The notes beneath the pieces were generated by a model. That model worked only from the letters and a program-made list of their open reading frames with translations. It had not been told where the DNA came from and did not search any database. Below, piece after piece: positions 56,031 to 64,000 of a DNA stretch of 64,000 nucleotides (positions are counted from its first letter, which is position 1; the number at the start of each line of letters is the position of its first letter). The translations under genes and the position numbers were made by a program. Origin of the DNA: an uncultured Caldimonas sp. (GTDB lineage Bacteria; Pseudomonadota; Gammaproteobacteria; Burkholderiales; Burkholderiaceae); contig NZ_CAMLJQ010000020.1 in assembly GCF_946480305.1 (NCBI RefSeq), positions 8,201 to 72,200 on the forward strand, written 5' to 3'.

Positions 56031-56570
56031 TCAGCGGCCGGCGGGTTCGAGCGGGGGGTAGGTGCGTGCGGGTGCCTCGGGTGGTGCTTCCTCGGCGGAC
56101 CGCGCGGGCGGCGCGGGCAGGGCCTTCAGCTGTGCTTCGGTGAGCTGGAGGGTGGGCGGATCGCCGCGGCGCTTGAAGGTGTCGATCGAGTCGACGAATT
56201 CCTGCTCGGTCGGCAACTCGTCTGCCTCGATGCGCGCGAGACGCTCCCCGTCGAAATACGCCGTGACGCGCCGTTGCTGCGGTGCCGTGCCCTGGCGTCG
56301 GATCGTGAACATGTAGTCCCAGCGGTCCGTGTGGAAGATGTCCGTCAGCAGCGGCGAGCCGAGGATGTCGCGCACCTGCGTCCGGCTCATGCCCGGGCGC
56401 ACGGCGGCGGCCATCTCGCGCGTGACGACATTGCCTTGCACGACCTCGATGCGATAGGGCGTGATCACGCCCAGGAAGTTGTCGCTCGAATCCAGCGAAC
56501 TGCAGGCTGCAAGCGCACCGAAGACCGCGACCAGGCCGGCACGGCGGCCCCAACGGATGATGAGGGACAT
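56031..56570 (-). CDS. bamE: Outer membrane assembly lipoprotein BamE
   Basis: BamE is an accessory lipoprotein of the BAM barrel-insertion machine. The 179-residue protein has lipobox LAACSS (Cys about 23), then [50 protein letters not shown], the OmlA/SmpA core. A Pro/Ala-rich tail after about residue 145 is longer than in E. coli. It is divergent from fur, a conserved neighbourhood, with 111 bases between starts. Confidence 0.95.
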   Translation of the reverse strand: MSLIIRWGRRAGLVAVFGALAACSSLDSSDNFLGVITPYRIEVVQGNVVTREMAAAVRPGMSRTQVRDILGSPLLTDIFHTDRWDYMFTIRRQGTAPQQRRVTAYFDGERLARIEADELPTEQEFVDSIDTFKRRGDPPTLQLTEAQLKALPAPPARSAEEAPPEAPARTYPPLEPAGR

Positions 56571-56681
56571 AGGGATATGTGAGCGGGAAGCGCGGGCGGC
56601 GCCCGCAACCTCGATATGATTGCCGGATTCTACCGGGTGGGCCTTCACTGGCAGCCCATGGCCGCGGATGGAGCCGCCCCC

Positions 56682-57134
56682 ATGACCAACGTCGACGAAC
56701 TCAAGAGCAGCGGCTTGAAGGCCACGCTGCCCCGACTCAAGATCCTCGAAGTCTTCCAGAGCGCGAAACAGCGCCACATGACCGCCGAAGACGTCTACAA
56801 GGCGTTGCTGGCGGAAGGGTCGGATATCGGCCTCGCGACCGTCTACCGCGTGTTGATGCAGTTCGAGCAGGCCGGCCTGCTGTCGCGCAACCACTTCGAA
56901 GCCGGCAAGGCCGTGTTCGAGCTCAACGAAGGCAAGCACCACGACCATCTTGTGTGCGTGGTGTGCGGCCGCGTCGAGGAGTTCTACGACGCCGAGATCG
57001 AGCGCCGCCAGCAGGAGATCGCGAAAGAGCGCGGCTACGAACTGCAGGACCACTCCCTCTCGCTCTATGTCGTCTGCGACAACTGCAAGGGCAAGGCGGG
57101 CGTCGGGCACCACCATCACCCGATGGAGCGCTAG
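56682..57134 (+). CDS. fur: Ferric uptake regulator
   Basis: Fur represses iron-uptake genes when loaded with iron. The 150-residue protein has the winged helix with [10 protein letters not shown] and [18 protein letters not shown]. Metal sites are [16 protein letters not shown] and the C-terminal [16 protein letters not shown], with two Cys pairs for structural zinc. The ATG at 56682 ([13 protein letters not shown]) is preferred over one 22 codons upstream. It is divergent from bamE and converges with hprK. Confidence 0.95.
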   Translation: MTNVDELKSSGLKATLPRLKILEVFQSAKQRHMTAEDVYKALLAEGSDIGLATVYRVLMQFEQAGLLSRNHFEAGKAVFELNEGKHHDHLVCVVCGRVEEFYDAEIERRQQEIAKERGYELQDHSLSLYVVCDNCKGKAGVGHHHHPMER

Positions 57135-58085
57135 TCACTCCCCCCGCAGCATCGCCTGCTGGTGACGCTCGATGAATTCCTTGTAGGTGTCGATGCCGCG
57201 CAGTTGCAGGATGGTGTTGCGCACGGCGGCTTCCACCAGCACCGCCAGGTTGCGGCCGGCGTCGACGGCGATCACCACCTTGCGCACCGGCACGCCGAGG
57301 ATCTCTTCGTACAGCGGTTCATAGGGAAGCCGCTCGAAGTCCCGCTCCAGCGTTTCCTTGCGCACGAGGTGCACGATCAGCTTCAGCCGCATCTTCCGGC
57401 GCACAGCCGTCTCGCCGAAGATCGCCTTGATGTCGAGCAGGCCGATGCCGCGGACTTCCAGCAGGTTCATCAGCAGTTCGGGGCAGCGGCCCTCGATCGC
57501 GCTCTGCGAGACGCGGTACAGATCGACCGCATCGTCCGCCACCAGCCCGTTGCCGCGCGAGATCAGCTCGAGTCCGAGTTCACTCTTGCCCAGGCCCGAC
57601 TCACCGGTGAGCAACACACCCAGGCCGAGGATGTCCATGAACACGCCGTGGCGCGTGGTGCGCTCGGCGAAGTGCATCGACAGATAGCTGCGCATCACGT
57701 CGATCACGAAGCCGGCCGACTCCTGCGTGACGAACAGCGGGATCTCGGCACGCTCGCACATCGCCACCAGTTGGTCGGGCGGTGTCTGTCCGTCTGCCAC
57801 CACGAGGACAGGCGGCTCCAGCGTCACGATGCGGGAAATGCGGCGGGCCTGGTCTTCGGCGTTGGCGTCGGCAAGGTACTCCACTTCGCGCCGGCCGACG
57901 ATCTGAACCCGATAGGGGTGGATGTAGTTGAGGTAGCCGACGAGATCAGCTGCCGACTGCGCATCGCGCACGGCAACTTCGTCAAACCGGCGTTCGGGAT
58001 GGGCGTGGCCGGCGATCCATTGCCACTTCAGCGTCGCCCGCTGGGCTTCGAACAGGGCCTCGGCGCTGATGACGGTGGGTTTCAA
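57135..58085 (-). CDS. hprK: HPr kinase/phosphorylase
   Basis: HprK phosphorylates or dephosphorylates HPr on serine, linking carbon and nitrogen PTS signalling. The 316-residue protein has an N-terminal domain and a C-terminal P-loop domain with GESGLGKS (161-168), His146 in RHGVFMD and the capping [13 protein letters not shown]. Its stop is directly next to the fur stop (convergent). It is in line with ptsN 33 bases upstream, a standard proteobacterial hprK-ptsN set. Confidence 0.95.
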   Translation of the reverse strand: MKPTVISAEALFEAQRATLKWQWIAGHAHPERRFDEVAVRDAQSAADLVGYLNYIHPYRVQIVGRREVEYLADANAEDQARRISRIVTLEPPVLVVADGQTPPDQLVAMCERAEIPLFVTQESAGFVIDVMRSYLSMHFAERTTRHGVFMDILGLGVLLTGESGLGKSELGLELISRGNGLVADDAVDLYRVSQSAIEGRCPELLMNLLEVRGIGLLDIKAIFGETAVRRKMRLKLIVHLVRKETLERDFERLPYEPLYEEILGVPVRKVVIAVDAGRNLAVLVEAAVRNTILQLRGIDTYKEFIERHQQAMLRGE

Positions 58086-58118
58086 GCGGCGCGGGCGGGC
58101 TGGCAGTGAAGCGGGGCG

Positions 58119-58589
58119 TCAGGCCACCGACTTCAGCGGCTCCCAGGAAGAGATCATTTCGTGGACCTTGGCGGCGTCCGGCTCGGTCTTGAGGCGCTCG
58201 CGCAGTTCACGGTCGGACAGCAGTTCGGCGATCTCGGAGAGGATCTCGAGATGGCGCTGCGTGGCGGCCTCCGGCACCAGCAGGAAGATCAGCAGGTTGA
58301 CCGGTTCGTCGTCGGGTGCATCGAACGGGATGGGCTGCTGAACACGCAGCACGGCGGCTTGCGGATTCTTCAGGCCCTTGATCCGCCCATGCGGGATGGC
58401 CACCCCGTGACCCAGCCCGGTGGAACCGAGCCGCTCCCGGGCGAACAGGTTGTCGGTCACGGTCGCGCGCGCAATGGCGTGGTGGTTCTCGAACAGCAGC
58501 CCAGCGTGCTCGAAGGCCCGCTTCTTGCTGGTGGCGTCCACATTCACCAGCACGTTGCTGGAGGGCAGGATGGCGGCGAGACGGTTCAT
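58119..58589 (-). CDS. ptsN: PTS IIA nitrogen-regulatory protein
   Basis: PtsN (EIIA-Ntr) is a phosphate acceptor that regulates potassium transport and other processes rather than moving sugar. The 156-residue protein has the active histidine His67 in GVAIPHGRIKGL and the EIIA fold (VNLLIFLLVPEAATQRHLEILSEIAELLSD). It is followed by hprK. Upstream, 237 bases with two hairpins separate it from hpf. Confidence 0.95.
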   Translation of the reverse strand: MNRLAAILPSSNVLVNVDATSKKRAFEHAGLLFENHHAIARATVTDNLFARERLGSTGLGHGVAIPHGRIKGLKNPQAAVLRVQQPIPFDAPDDEPVNLLIFLLVPEAATQRHLEILSEIAELLSDRELRERLKTEPDAAKVHEMISSWEPLKSVA

Positions 58590-58732
58590 CTGGGGTCCTG
58601 GCGCGGGCCTTCAGCCTGCCGAAGCGGCTGGGGTGGGCGCTGGGTCGGTGACAAAGCGTTGCATTATAGAAAGCTTAAAAGTGCACTCCATCGGGTAGAG
58701 AGCAGCCTCCATGACTTGGTTCCGATTGTGCT

Positions 58733-58757
58733 CCGCTTGCTGCGATGCAGCAAGCGG
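58733..58757. repeat. 11-bp inverted repeat between hpf and ptsN
   Basis: CCGCTTGCTGC and GCAGCAAGCGG are separated by GAT. It forms a tight hairpin on either strand and lies 143 bases upstream of the ptsN start. No U tract follows. Role unknown. Confidence 0.5.
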
Positions 58758-58784
58758 GCGATGTGGCAACTGTCACAAATGACA

Positions 58785-58802
58785 AGCGGCCCGTAGGCCG
58801 CT
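58785..58802 (-). terminator. Weak terminator-like hairpin after hpf
   Basis: On the minus strand AGCGGCC and GGCCGCT pair around TACG, 25 bases after the hpf stop, followed by TGTCATTTGT. The U content is low, so termination is uncertain. Confidence 0.4.
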
Positions 58803-58826
58803 CGTCGTGAAAAGCGTGTTCGAACC

Positions 58827-59180
58827 TTACTGCGGCGTCTCGCCCGCTGCTCCGTTCATGCGCTTGGGCGACTCATGATGATGGTCTTGCAATCGGCCCT
58901 TGTGCTTGACGACCTGCCGGTCGAGCTTGTCCATCAGCTGGTCGATGGCCGCGTAGAGGTCTTCGTGAGACGTTTCACAGAAGATGTCCTTGCCCTTCAC
59001 ATGGACGTTGACCTCGGCCTTCTGCCGACGCTCCTTTTCCTTCAGCTTCTCAACGCTCAACAGCACGTTGATATCCACCACCTGATCGAAATGCCGGGTG
59101 ACGCGATCCAGCTTTGTGAGCACATACTCTCGCAGTGCGGGAGTAACTTCCAGGTGATGACCGCTGATTGTCAGGTTCAT
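58827..59180 (-). CDS. hpf: Ribosome hibernation promoting factor
   Basis: HPF binds the 30S decoding centre and stalls ribosomes in stationary phase. The 117-residue protein has the beta-alpha-beta-beta-beta-alpha fold ([37 protein letters not shown], then [24 protein letters not shown]). It lacks the long C-terminal domain, so it is the short type, with a 20-residue tail. rpoN, the usual upstream neighbour, is not present here. Promoter lies in 59181-59365. Confidence 0.93.
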   Translation of the reverse strand: MNLTISGHHLEVTPALREYVLTKLDRVTRHFDQVVDINVLLSVEKLKEKERRQKAEVNVHVKGKDIFCETSHEDLYAAIDQLMDKLDRQVVKHKGRLQDHHHESPKRMNGAAGETPQ

Positions 59181-59365
59181 AAATCCTCCTTTCGGAAGGT
59201 TGAGGAAAGCCCCACAGGGTTCGGACCAGTGTGCCGTCAGCTCCCGGACATGACAAGCCGATGACGGGAATACCCGAAATAGGCTTGTTCCCGATCAACA
59301 GGATCACTCGTTTGGTTCATCATGCCGGGTGATGTCGAGTGCGCACTGGAATGCGCTCCGGTGGA

Positions 59366-59956
59366 TCACCGAGGTGCGTTGGCTCGCTCTGCAACCGTCT
59401 TTGCAAGCGCATGCAGGAATTCGGAGATGGCCAGGGCGTGGCCCTGCGGGGTGTCCGCTTGCACGGGGATGCGGGCATCGAGATGCCCGCTGTAGGGTGC
59501 GGACGTCATGCTCGCAGGGCTCAGGGACCAGCGCGCACCAGCCTGCAGAGCCTTGTCGGCGCGGACGAAATCGAGCGGGCGGACATCGACTTGCAGGCTC
59601 AGTTCGGCGTGGCCACTCGCGCACGTGCCTTCGCAGATCGTCCAGCCGGGCAGCGCGCGCCGCAAAGCGGCTGCGAATTCGCGCGTGACGCCCACCTCCA
59701 GGCGTTCTGCCCAAGAGACCTCAGGCCAAGCCTGCAGCGTGCTGGCGTCGGCGCGGTAGCGGACGCGGCGGCTCTGCAGGTATTCGGGAACCGTCACTCG
59801 GCGCACGACCAGCGTGCCGCTCGTCGCTGAGGGCGCGGGGGCGGGCGTCGGGCTCGTGCCAGCAGGCAACGTCAGCAGCACAGGCGGCGGGCCATTGCTT
59901 GCGCATGCCCCGAGCGACAAAGCAAGGAGGGCGACGAGGGCCGGGGAACGGGTCAT
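59366..59956 (-). CDS. MCE transporter-associated lipoprotein (PqiC/DUF330-like)
   Basis: The 196-residue lipoprotein has lipobox LGACAS (Cys about 17) and a domain with VVRRVTVPEYLQSRRVRYRAD, ADASTLQAWPEVSWAERL and LSLQVDVRPLDF, like the ABC-type transport auxiliary lipoprotein family. It is anchored in the outer membrane and helps MCE proteins move lipids. It is coupled by ATGA overlap to the MCE gene before it, completing an mlaE-mlaF-mlaD-pqiC type operon. Confidence 0.85.
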   Translation of the reverse strand: MTRSPALVALLALSLGACASNGPPPVLLTLPAGTSPTPAPAPSATSGTLVVRRVTVPEYLQSRRVRYRADASTLQAWPEVSWAERLEVGVTREFAAALRRALPGWTICEGTCASGHAELSLQVDVRPLDFVRADKALQAGARWSLSPASMTSAPYSGHLDARIPVQADTPQGHALAISEFLHALAKTVAERANAPR

Positions 59957-60918
59957 GGTCGGTCTCTGCCGAAGATCACGGCGTTGGGTTTCTCTTCCAG
60001 CACCTCGCTCCACTCGCGCAGCCCGCGGGCTGCGAGGGCGAGGTCGCGAACGGCCGAATCGAGGTCGGCTCGCAGCGGGGTGCCGGGCGCCGTGAGTTCG
60101 GCCACCCGCTGCATCGCGAGTTCGGCACTGTCGGCCGCGCGGCGCGCGCTCGCAAGTGTCTGCTGAAGATCGGGGCCGGCGGTCGCGACTGCGGTGCGTG
60201 CGCTGTCTGCAAGCCGGGTGACCGACTGCAGGGTGGTCGTCGTCTGCCCTTCCATTCGCTGCAGTGCGGCGGTGGCCCCGACCAGCGTCTTGCGGGCCTC
60301 GGCGGCCGTTCCCGCCAGCTCCTGCCCGGCGATGTCGAGCGTGGCGTTGGTCTTGGCGAGCGTCTTCTGCAGTTGCTGCAGCGTGGCCCGGAAGTCCTGC
60401 ACCGTCTCGCGCAGCGGCAGGTCGGCCACCTGGTCGATCAAGGCGCCGAAGCGGTCGGCCAGGGCAGGGATCTCCGGCTCGCGGCCGGAGCCGGAGAAGA
60501 CCGCCGGTGTGTCGGGGACGAAATCGAGCTCGATGTACTTCTGCCCGGTGACGAAACTCTGCGCCAGCAGTCGGGCCCTCAGGCCGCGCTGCACCAGGGT
60601 CGGCAGATCCAGCGGCACGCTTTCACCCGGGCTGGAGAAGCGCACGGCGTCGGTGCGGATCGACACCCGCACCGGAATGCGTGCATCGAGGGTGTCGCCG
60701 TCGACCTCGATGCCGATCTCCTCGACGCGCCCGACCGGCACGCCACGGAAGGTCACCGGTGCGCCGACGTACAGGCCGTTGACGCTGCCCTGGAAGTAGA
60801 TCGCGGCACGCAGCTCCTGGCGGAACAGCGAACTGCCGCTGAGCCAGATGATCCCGATGACCAGCAGCACCATGGCGCCGATGACGAAGCTGCCGACGAG
60901 CAGGGCGTGACGTTTCAT
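59953..60918 (-). CDS. mlaD: MCE domain protein (MlaD-like), long form
   Basis: The 321-residue protein has an N-terminal transmembrane helix (about 5-27) and one MCE domain (about 38-115, with FQGSVNGLYVGAPVTFRGVPVGRVEEI). A long helical, Thr/Ala-rich C-terminal part follows (about 140-320). E. coli MlaD is about 183 residues. The long helical tail resembles needle-forming MCE proteins and may span the periplasm. It overlaps both neighbours by four bases. Confidence 0.88.
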   Translation of the reverse strand: MKRHALLVGSFVIGAMVLLVIGIIWLSGSSLFRQELRAAIYFQGSVNGLYVGAPVTFRGVPVGRVEEIGIEVDGDTLDARIPVRVSIRTDAVRFSSPGESVPLDLPTLVQRGLRARLLAQSFVTGQKYIELDFVPDTPAVFSGSGREPEIPALADRFGALIDQVADLPLRETVQDFRATLQQLQKTLAKTNATLDIAGQELAGTAAEARKTLVGATAALQRMEGQTTTTLQSVTRLADSARTAVATAGPDLQQTLASARRAADSAELAMQRVAELTAPGTPLRADLDSAVRDLALAARGLREWSEVLEEKPNAVIFGRDRP

Positions 60919-61673
60919 GGCGTGACAGCGGTCTCCGGTTCTTCTCGGTGCAGGAAGGCCCGCACGGTGGGGTGCTGCGCATGATCGCGCAATTCCCGCG
61001 GGCTGCCGCGGGCGATCGGGTGCCGGCTGTCGGCGTCGAGGAAGATGCCGTCATCGGCCACCGCGAGCAGGCTGGGCAGTTCGTGGCTCACCATGACCAC
61101 CGCCGCGCCGGTGCGCTGGCGCACGTCGAGGATCAGGTCGTCGAGCCGCTTCGAGCTGATGGGGTCGAGCCCCGCGGAGGGCTCGTCCAGAAACAGCAGT
61201 TGCGGTTCGGTGGCGAGCGCCCGCGCGAGGCCGGCGCGCTTTTTCATGCCGCCGCTGATGTCGGCGGGGCGGTAGTCGGCAAACTTCTCGAGGCCGACCC
61301 ACTCGAGCACCTCGCGCGCGCGGGTTTCACGCTGCCGTGCGTCGAGCGTGGTGTGCTGCTCCAGCGGCAGACAGACGTTTTCGAGCAGGGTCATCGAAGA
61401 CCACAACGCGCCGCTCTGGAACAGCATGCCGAAGGTGGTGCGGATGCGCGAGCGTGCCGCGTCATCGGCACTCCAGAAGTCGACACCGTCGTATTCCACG
61501 CGGCCCGAGGCCGGCTGCAGCAGGCCGACGAGATGCTTCAGCAACGTGCTCTTGCCGCAGCCGCTGCCGCCCATCACCGCGAAGATCGTGCCGCGCTCCA
61601 CCTCGAACGACACGTCGCGCTGGATCAGCCGCTCGCCGAAGCGCATTTCGAGGTCGCGCACCGCCAGCAGCAT
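60915..61673 (-). CDS. mlaF: MlaF-like ABC transporter ATPase
   Basis: The 252-residue ATPase has Walker A GGSGCGKST (35-43), Q-loop GMLFQSGALWSSMTLLENV, signature SGGMKKRAGLARAL (GGMKKR variant usual for MlaF) and Walker B LLFLDEPSAGLDP. It powers lipid transport with the MlaE permease and MCE protein. It starts two bases after mlaE and overlaps mlaD. Confidence 0.93.
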   Translation of the reverse strand: MLLAVRDLEMRFGERLIQRDVSFEVERGTIFAVMGGSGCGKSTLLKHLVGLLQPASGRVEYDGVDFWSADDAARSRIRTTFGMLFQSGALWSSMTLLENVCLPLEQHTTLDARQRETRAREVLEWVGLEKFADYRPADISGGMKKRAGLARALATEPQLLFLDEPSAGLDPISSKRLDDLILDVRQRTGAAVVMVSHELPSLLAVADDGIFLDADSRHPIARGSPRELRDHAQHPTVRAFLHREEPETAVTP

Positions 61674-61675
61674 GC

Positions 61676-62455
61676 TCACACCCCCAACGCGTTGGCGCAC
61701 ACGGCGAACACCGCGTCGAGCGCGATGATGCCGACGATGCTGACGACGACCGCCTGCGTCGTCGCCAACCCGACGCCCGCCGCGTTGCGCTGTGCATACA
61801 GGCCGTAGTAGCAGCCGGTCATCGCGACCAATGCGCCGAAGACGAAGGACTTGACCAGCCCGAGCCCGACGTGCTCCCACGACAGTGCCTGGAAGGTGCG
61901 GTCGAAATAGGCCGCGGGCGCGAGGTCGAGCATGCCGACGCCGACCAGCATGCCGCCCAGCAGGCCGGTGGCACAACCGTAGACGAACAGCAGCGGCATC
62001 AGCAACAGCAACGCCACGACACGGGACACCACCAGGTAGTCCACCGCGTGCAGCCCCAGCACCTCGAGTGCGTCGATTTCCTCGTTGGTTTGCATTGTTG
62101 CCAGCTCGGCAGCAAAAGACGCACCCGTGCGCCCGGCCATCACCACCGCGGTGATCACGGCGGCCATCTCCCGCGAGACGGCGATGCCGACGAGATCGGC
62201 CACGTAGATACCGGCGCCGAACTTCACCAGCTGCACCGCCCCGACGAAGGCCAGGATGGCGCCGACCAGCACGTTGACGACGGTCACGATCGGCAGCGCC
62301 CGCGCGCTGCAGTCGGCGCTGATGCGGCTCAGGTCGCGTGCCGGGAAGCGCCAGCCGCGGCGCAGTCCGGCCACCGTGGCGAGCAGCACCTGGCCGAGAA
62401 ACGACACCGCGCGCAACGGCAGCAGCGGGGCGAATGCGGCAAGCGTGGATCGCAT
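61676..62455 (-). CDS. mlaE: MlaE-like ABC transporter permease
   Basis: The 259-residue inner-membrane permease has five to six hydrophobic segments. Family motifs are AVITAVVMAGRTGASFAAELATMQTNEEIDALEVLG and GCYYGLYAQRNAAGVGLATTQAVV. It is the first gene of the leftward MCE operon. The ATG at 62455 is preferred, since the longer frame overlaps the serA promoter region. Confidence 0.92.
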   Translation of the reverse strand: MRSTLAAFAPLLPLRAVSFLGQVLLATVAGLRRGWRFPARDLSRISADCSARALPIVTVVNVLVGAILAFVGAVQLVKFGAGIYVADLVGIAVSREMAAVITAVVMAGRTGASFAAELATMQTNEEIDALEVLGLHAVDYLVVSRVVALLLLMPLLFVYGCATGLLGGMLVGVGMLDLAPAAYFDRTFQALSWEHVGLGLVKSFVFGALVAMTGCYYGLYAQRNAAGVGLATTQAVVVSIVGIIALDAVFAVCANALGV

Positions 62456-62631
62456 GGGCTCGGATTGTGCGGGCTTTTGGTCATTTCGCGATGGGGCGGG
62501 GCACGGCGGAATGTCTCGGTGCACATGCTGGCGGCAGGGGCGGCCAAGGGCTGCGTGGCCTGATCGCCCAAAGCCCGGCACACTGTGTGCCTGCTTTTTT
62601 CGTCACACACACAAACAAGGAGTGCCTGCGC

Positions 62632-63858
62632 ATGCGTCTGTCGGTCGAGAAGGACAAGCTGAAGTTCGTGCTGCTGGAGGGCATCCATCCCTCCGCGGTG
62701 GAGGCCTTGAACCGCGACGGGTACTCCCAGGTCGTCTCCTACCCCAAGGCGCTGACGGATGACGCATTGATCGAGGCGATCGGGGACGCGCATTTCGTCG
62801 GCATCCGTTCTCGCACCCACTTGACGGAAGAGGTGATGGCGCGGGCGCCCAAGCTGGTGGCGGTCGGCGCGTTCTGTATCGGCACCAACCAGATCGACCT
62901 GGCGGCCGCCGCCAAACGGGGCGTACCGGTGTTCAACGCGCCGTTCTCCAACACGCGCAGCGTGGCCGAACTGGTGCTGGCCGAGATCGTGATGCTGATG
63001 CGGGGCATCCCGCACAAGAACGCCGTGCTGCACCGCGGCGGCTGGATCAAGAGCGCGGCCAACTCCTACGAGGTGCGCGGCAAGACGCTCGGCATCGTCG
63101 GCTACGGCCACATCGGCACGCAGATCGGCGTGCTGGCCGAGCACCTGGGCATGCGCGTGGTGTTCCACGACATCGAGGCGAAGTTGCCGCTCGGCAACGC
63201 GCGGCAGCTGGCCTCGCTCGACGAGTTGCTCGAAGCATCCGACGTGGTCAGCCTGCACGTACCGGAGACGCCGTCCACGCAGAACATGATCGCCGGCCCT
63301 CAGCTGGCGAAGATGAAGCCTGGCAGCTACCTGATCAATGCATCGCGCGGCACGGTGGTCGACATCGACGCGCTGGTCGATGCGCTCGACCGCGAGCACC
63401 TGCTGGGCGCCGCGATTGACGTCTTTCCCGTGGAGCCCCAGGGCAACGACGCGGCCTTCGTGTCGCCGCTCACGCGCTTCGAGAACGTGATCCTGACGCC
63501 GCACATCGGCGGCTCCACCTCCGAAGCGCAGGAGAGCATCGGGCGCGAGGTCGCGGCGAAATTGATCCGCTACAGCAACAACGGATCGACCGTGTCGGCG
63601 GTCAATTTCCCGGAGGTGTCATTGCCCGAGCACACCGGCAAGTGCCGGCTGCTGCACGTGCATCACAACGTGCCGGGGGTGATGGCACGGGTGAACGAGC
63701 GGTTCTCCGCGGCCGGGATCAATATTGCCGCGCAGTATCTGCAGACCAACGAGCATGTGGGGTATGTCGTGGTCGACGTGGATGCGTCGGCGAGTCAGAT
63801 TGCGCTGAGTGAGCTGTGCTCGGTGGAGGGGACGATACGCTGTCGGATCTTGTATTGA
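62632..63858 (+). CDS. serA: D-3-phosphoglycerate dehydrogenase
   Basis: SerA oxidises 3-phosphoglycerate in serine biosynthesis. The 408-residue protein (E. coli 410) has the catalytic motif VGYGHIGTQIG, Arg in NASRGTVVDID, Glu in DVFPVEPQGN and His in LTPHIGGSTSEAQ. A C-terminal ACT domain (about 335-408, KCRLLHVHHNVPGVMARVNE) allows serine feedback. The start at 62632 has AAGGAG at 62617-62622. It is divergent from the MCE operon. Confidence 0.96.
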   Translation: MRLSVEKDKLKFVLLEGIHPSAVEALNRDGYSQVVSYPKALTDDALIEAIGDAHFVGIRSRTHLTEEVMARAPKLVAVGAFCIGTNQIDLAAAAKRGVPVFNAPFSNTRSVAELVLAEIVMLMRGIPHKNAVLHRGGWIKSAANSYEVRGKTLGIVGYGHIGTQIGVLAEHLGMRVVFHDIEAKLPLGNARQLASLDELLEASDVVSLHVPETPSTQNMIAGPQLAKMKPGSYLINASRGTVVDIDALVDALDREHLLGAAIDVFPVEPQGNDAAFVSPLTRFENVILTPHIGGSTSEAQESIGREVAAKLIRYSNNGSTVSAVNFPEVSLPEHTGKCRLLHVHHNVPGVMARVNERFSAAGINIAAQYLQTNEHVGYVVVDVDASASQIALSELCSVEGTIRCRILY

Positions 63859-63874
63859 CGCTGCGCGTCGGGCT

Positions 63875-63908
63875 GCTTGCTTGCTTGCATGCATGCATGC
63901 TGCTGCTG
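63875..63908. repeat. Short tandem repeat after serA
   Basis: A run of TGCT, TGCA and TGC units forms an imperfect tetranucleotide array ending near 63908. The remaining bases to 64000 hold no clear gene. GGGTAACTTTCTTCTG near the end resembles a short interspersed motif seen in Burkholderiales genomes. Confidence 0.5.
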
Positions 63909-64000
63909 CCCGCTGGCGCGGGGGGTGAGCGCTGCGCAAGCCTGATCTTTCGCGCCGGGAGTCCGCCCCGGCGGGCGGGTAACTTTCTTCTGCTGGCTCA

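Noticed and set aside
63909..64000. Possible start of a gene or mobile repeat at the right edge
   Set aside because: The motif GGGTAACTTTCTTCTG looks like the edge of an interspersed repeat, but it is cut by the window end and cannot be judged.

Overview
The window is about 64 kb of dense, GC-rich bacterial chromosome with almost only G or C at third codon positions. It has many four-base start/stop overlaps, a DUF4148 protein, metX-metW, a malic enzyme fused to a phosphotransacetylase domain, and bamE/fur and lptD-surA-rsmA neighbourhoods. These suggest a betaproteobacterium of the order Burkholderiales, perhaps near Rubrivivax, Leptothrix, Caldimonas or Schlegelella. The genus is inferred from gene content and style, not from a marker gene.

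Layout. 1-9.8 kb: end of a glutathione transferase-like gene, a LuxR-type regulator and 7TM-sensor kinase pair, a membrane-anchored glutamate-synthase-like flavoprotein, a SEC-C protein, metX-metW behind a SAM-II riboswitch and terminator, and a 7TM-DISM GGDEF protein. 9.8-19.1 kb: an RNA-repair locus. A 1044-residue acetoacetate-decarboxylase-like/flavin-oxidase fusion and the sigma54 activator RtcR read leftward. Slipin, rtcB and rtcA read rightward from sigma54-type promoters through a roughly 550-nt leader containing two tandem tRNA-like elements. Beyond rtcA, on the opposite strand, another sigma54-type promoter precedes a predicted 171-nt small RNA. 19.1-35.3 kb: hyi, a perfect 27-bp inverted repeat, a lipase-peptidase-FAH hydrolase cluster, MFS, rsmE, an AlkC-like glycosylase, a GH13 enzyme with a TetR regulator, LysR, a chemoreceptor gene broken by a 70-bp tandem duplication, and an AmgK-like kinase. 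35.4-43.4 kb: lptD-surA-rsmA, a secreted barnase-type RNase with barstar, and maeB. 43.7-49.6 kb: a DctS/DctR-like two-component pair, thiL, pgpA, cinA and ghrA. 49.7-56.6 kb, leftward: bamE-dapB-tolQ/exbB-tolR/exbD-leuS-lptE-holA. 56.7-63.9 kb: fur (+); hprK, ptsN and hpf (-); an mlaEFD-plus-lipoprotein MCE operon (-); and serA (+).

How parts work together. Four loci serve the outer membrane: lptD/surA, lptE, bamE and the MCE transporter. The most distinctive region is the rtc locus. RtcR is expected to respond to cleaved RNA and recruit sigma54 RNA polymerase. The sequence suggests that it may control both the slipin-rtcBA transcript, with its tRNA-mimicking leader, and a divergent small RNA whose loop is rich in CUCC anti-Shine-Dalgarno motifs. 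That two-armed response is a hypothesis. No CRISPR array, prophage, insertion sequence or rRNA operon was seen.
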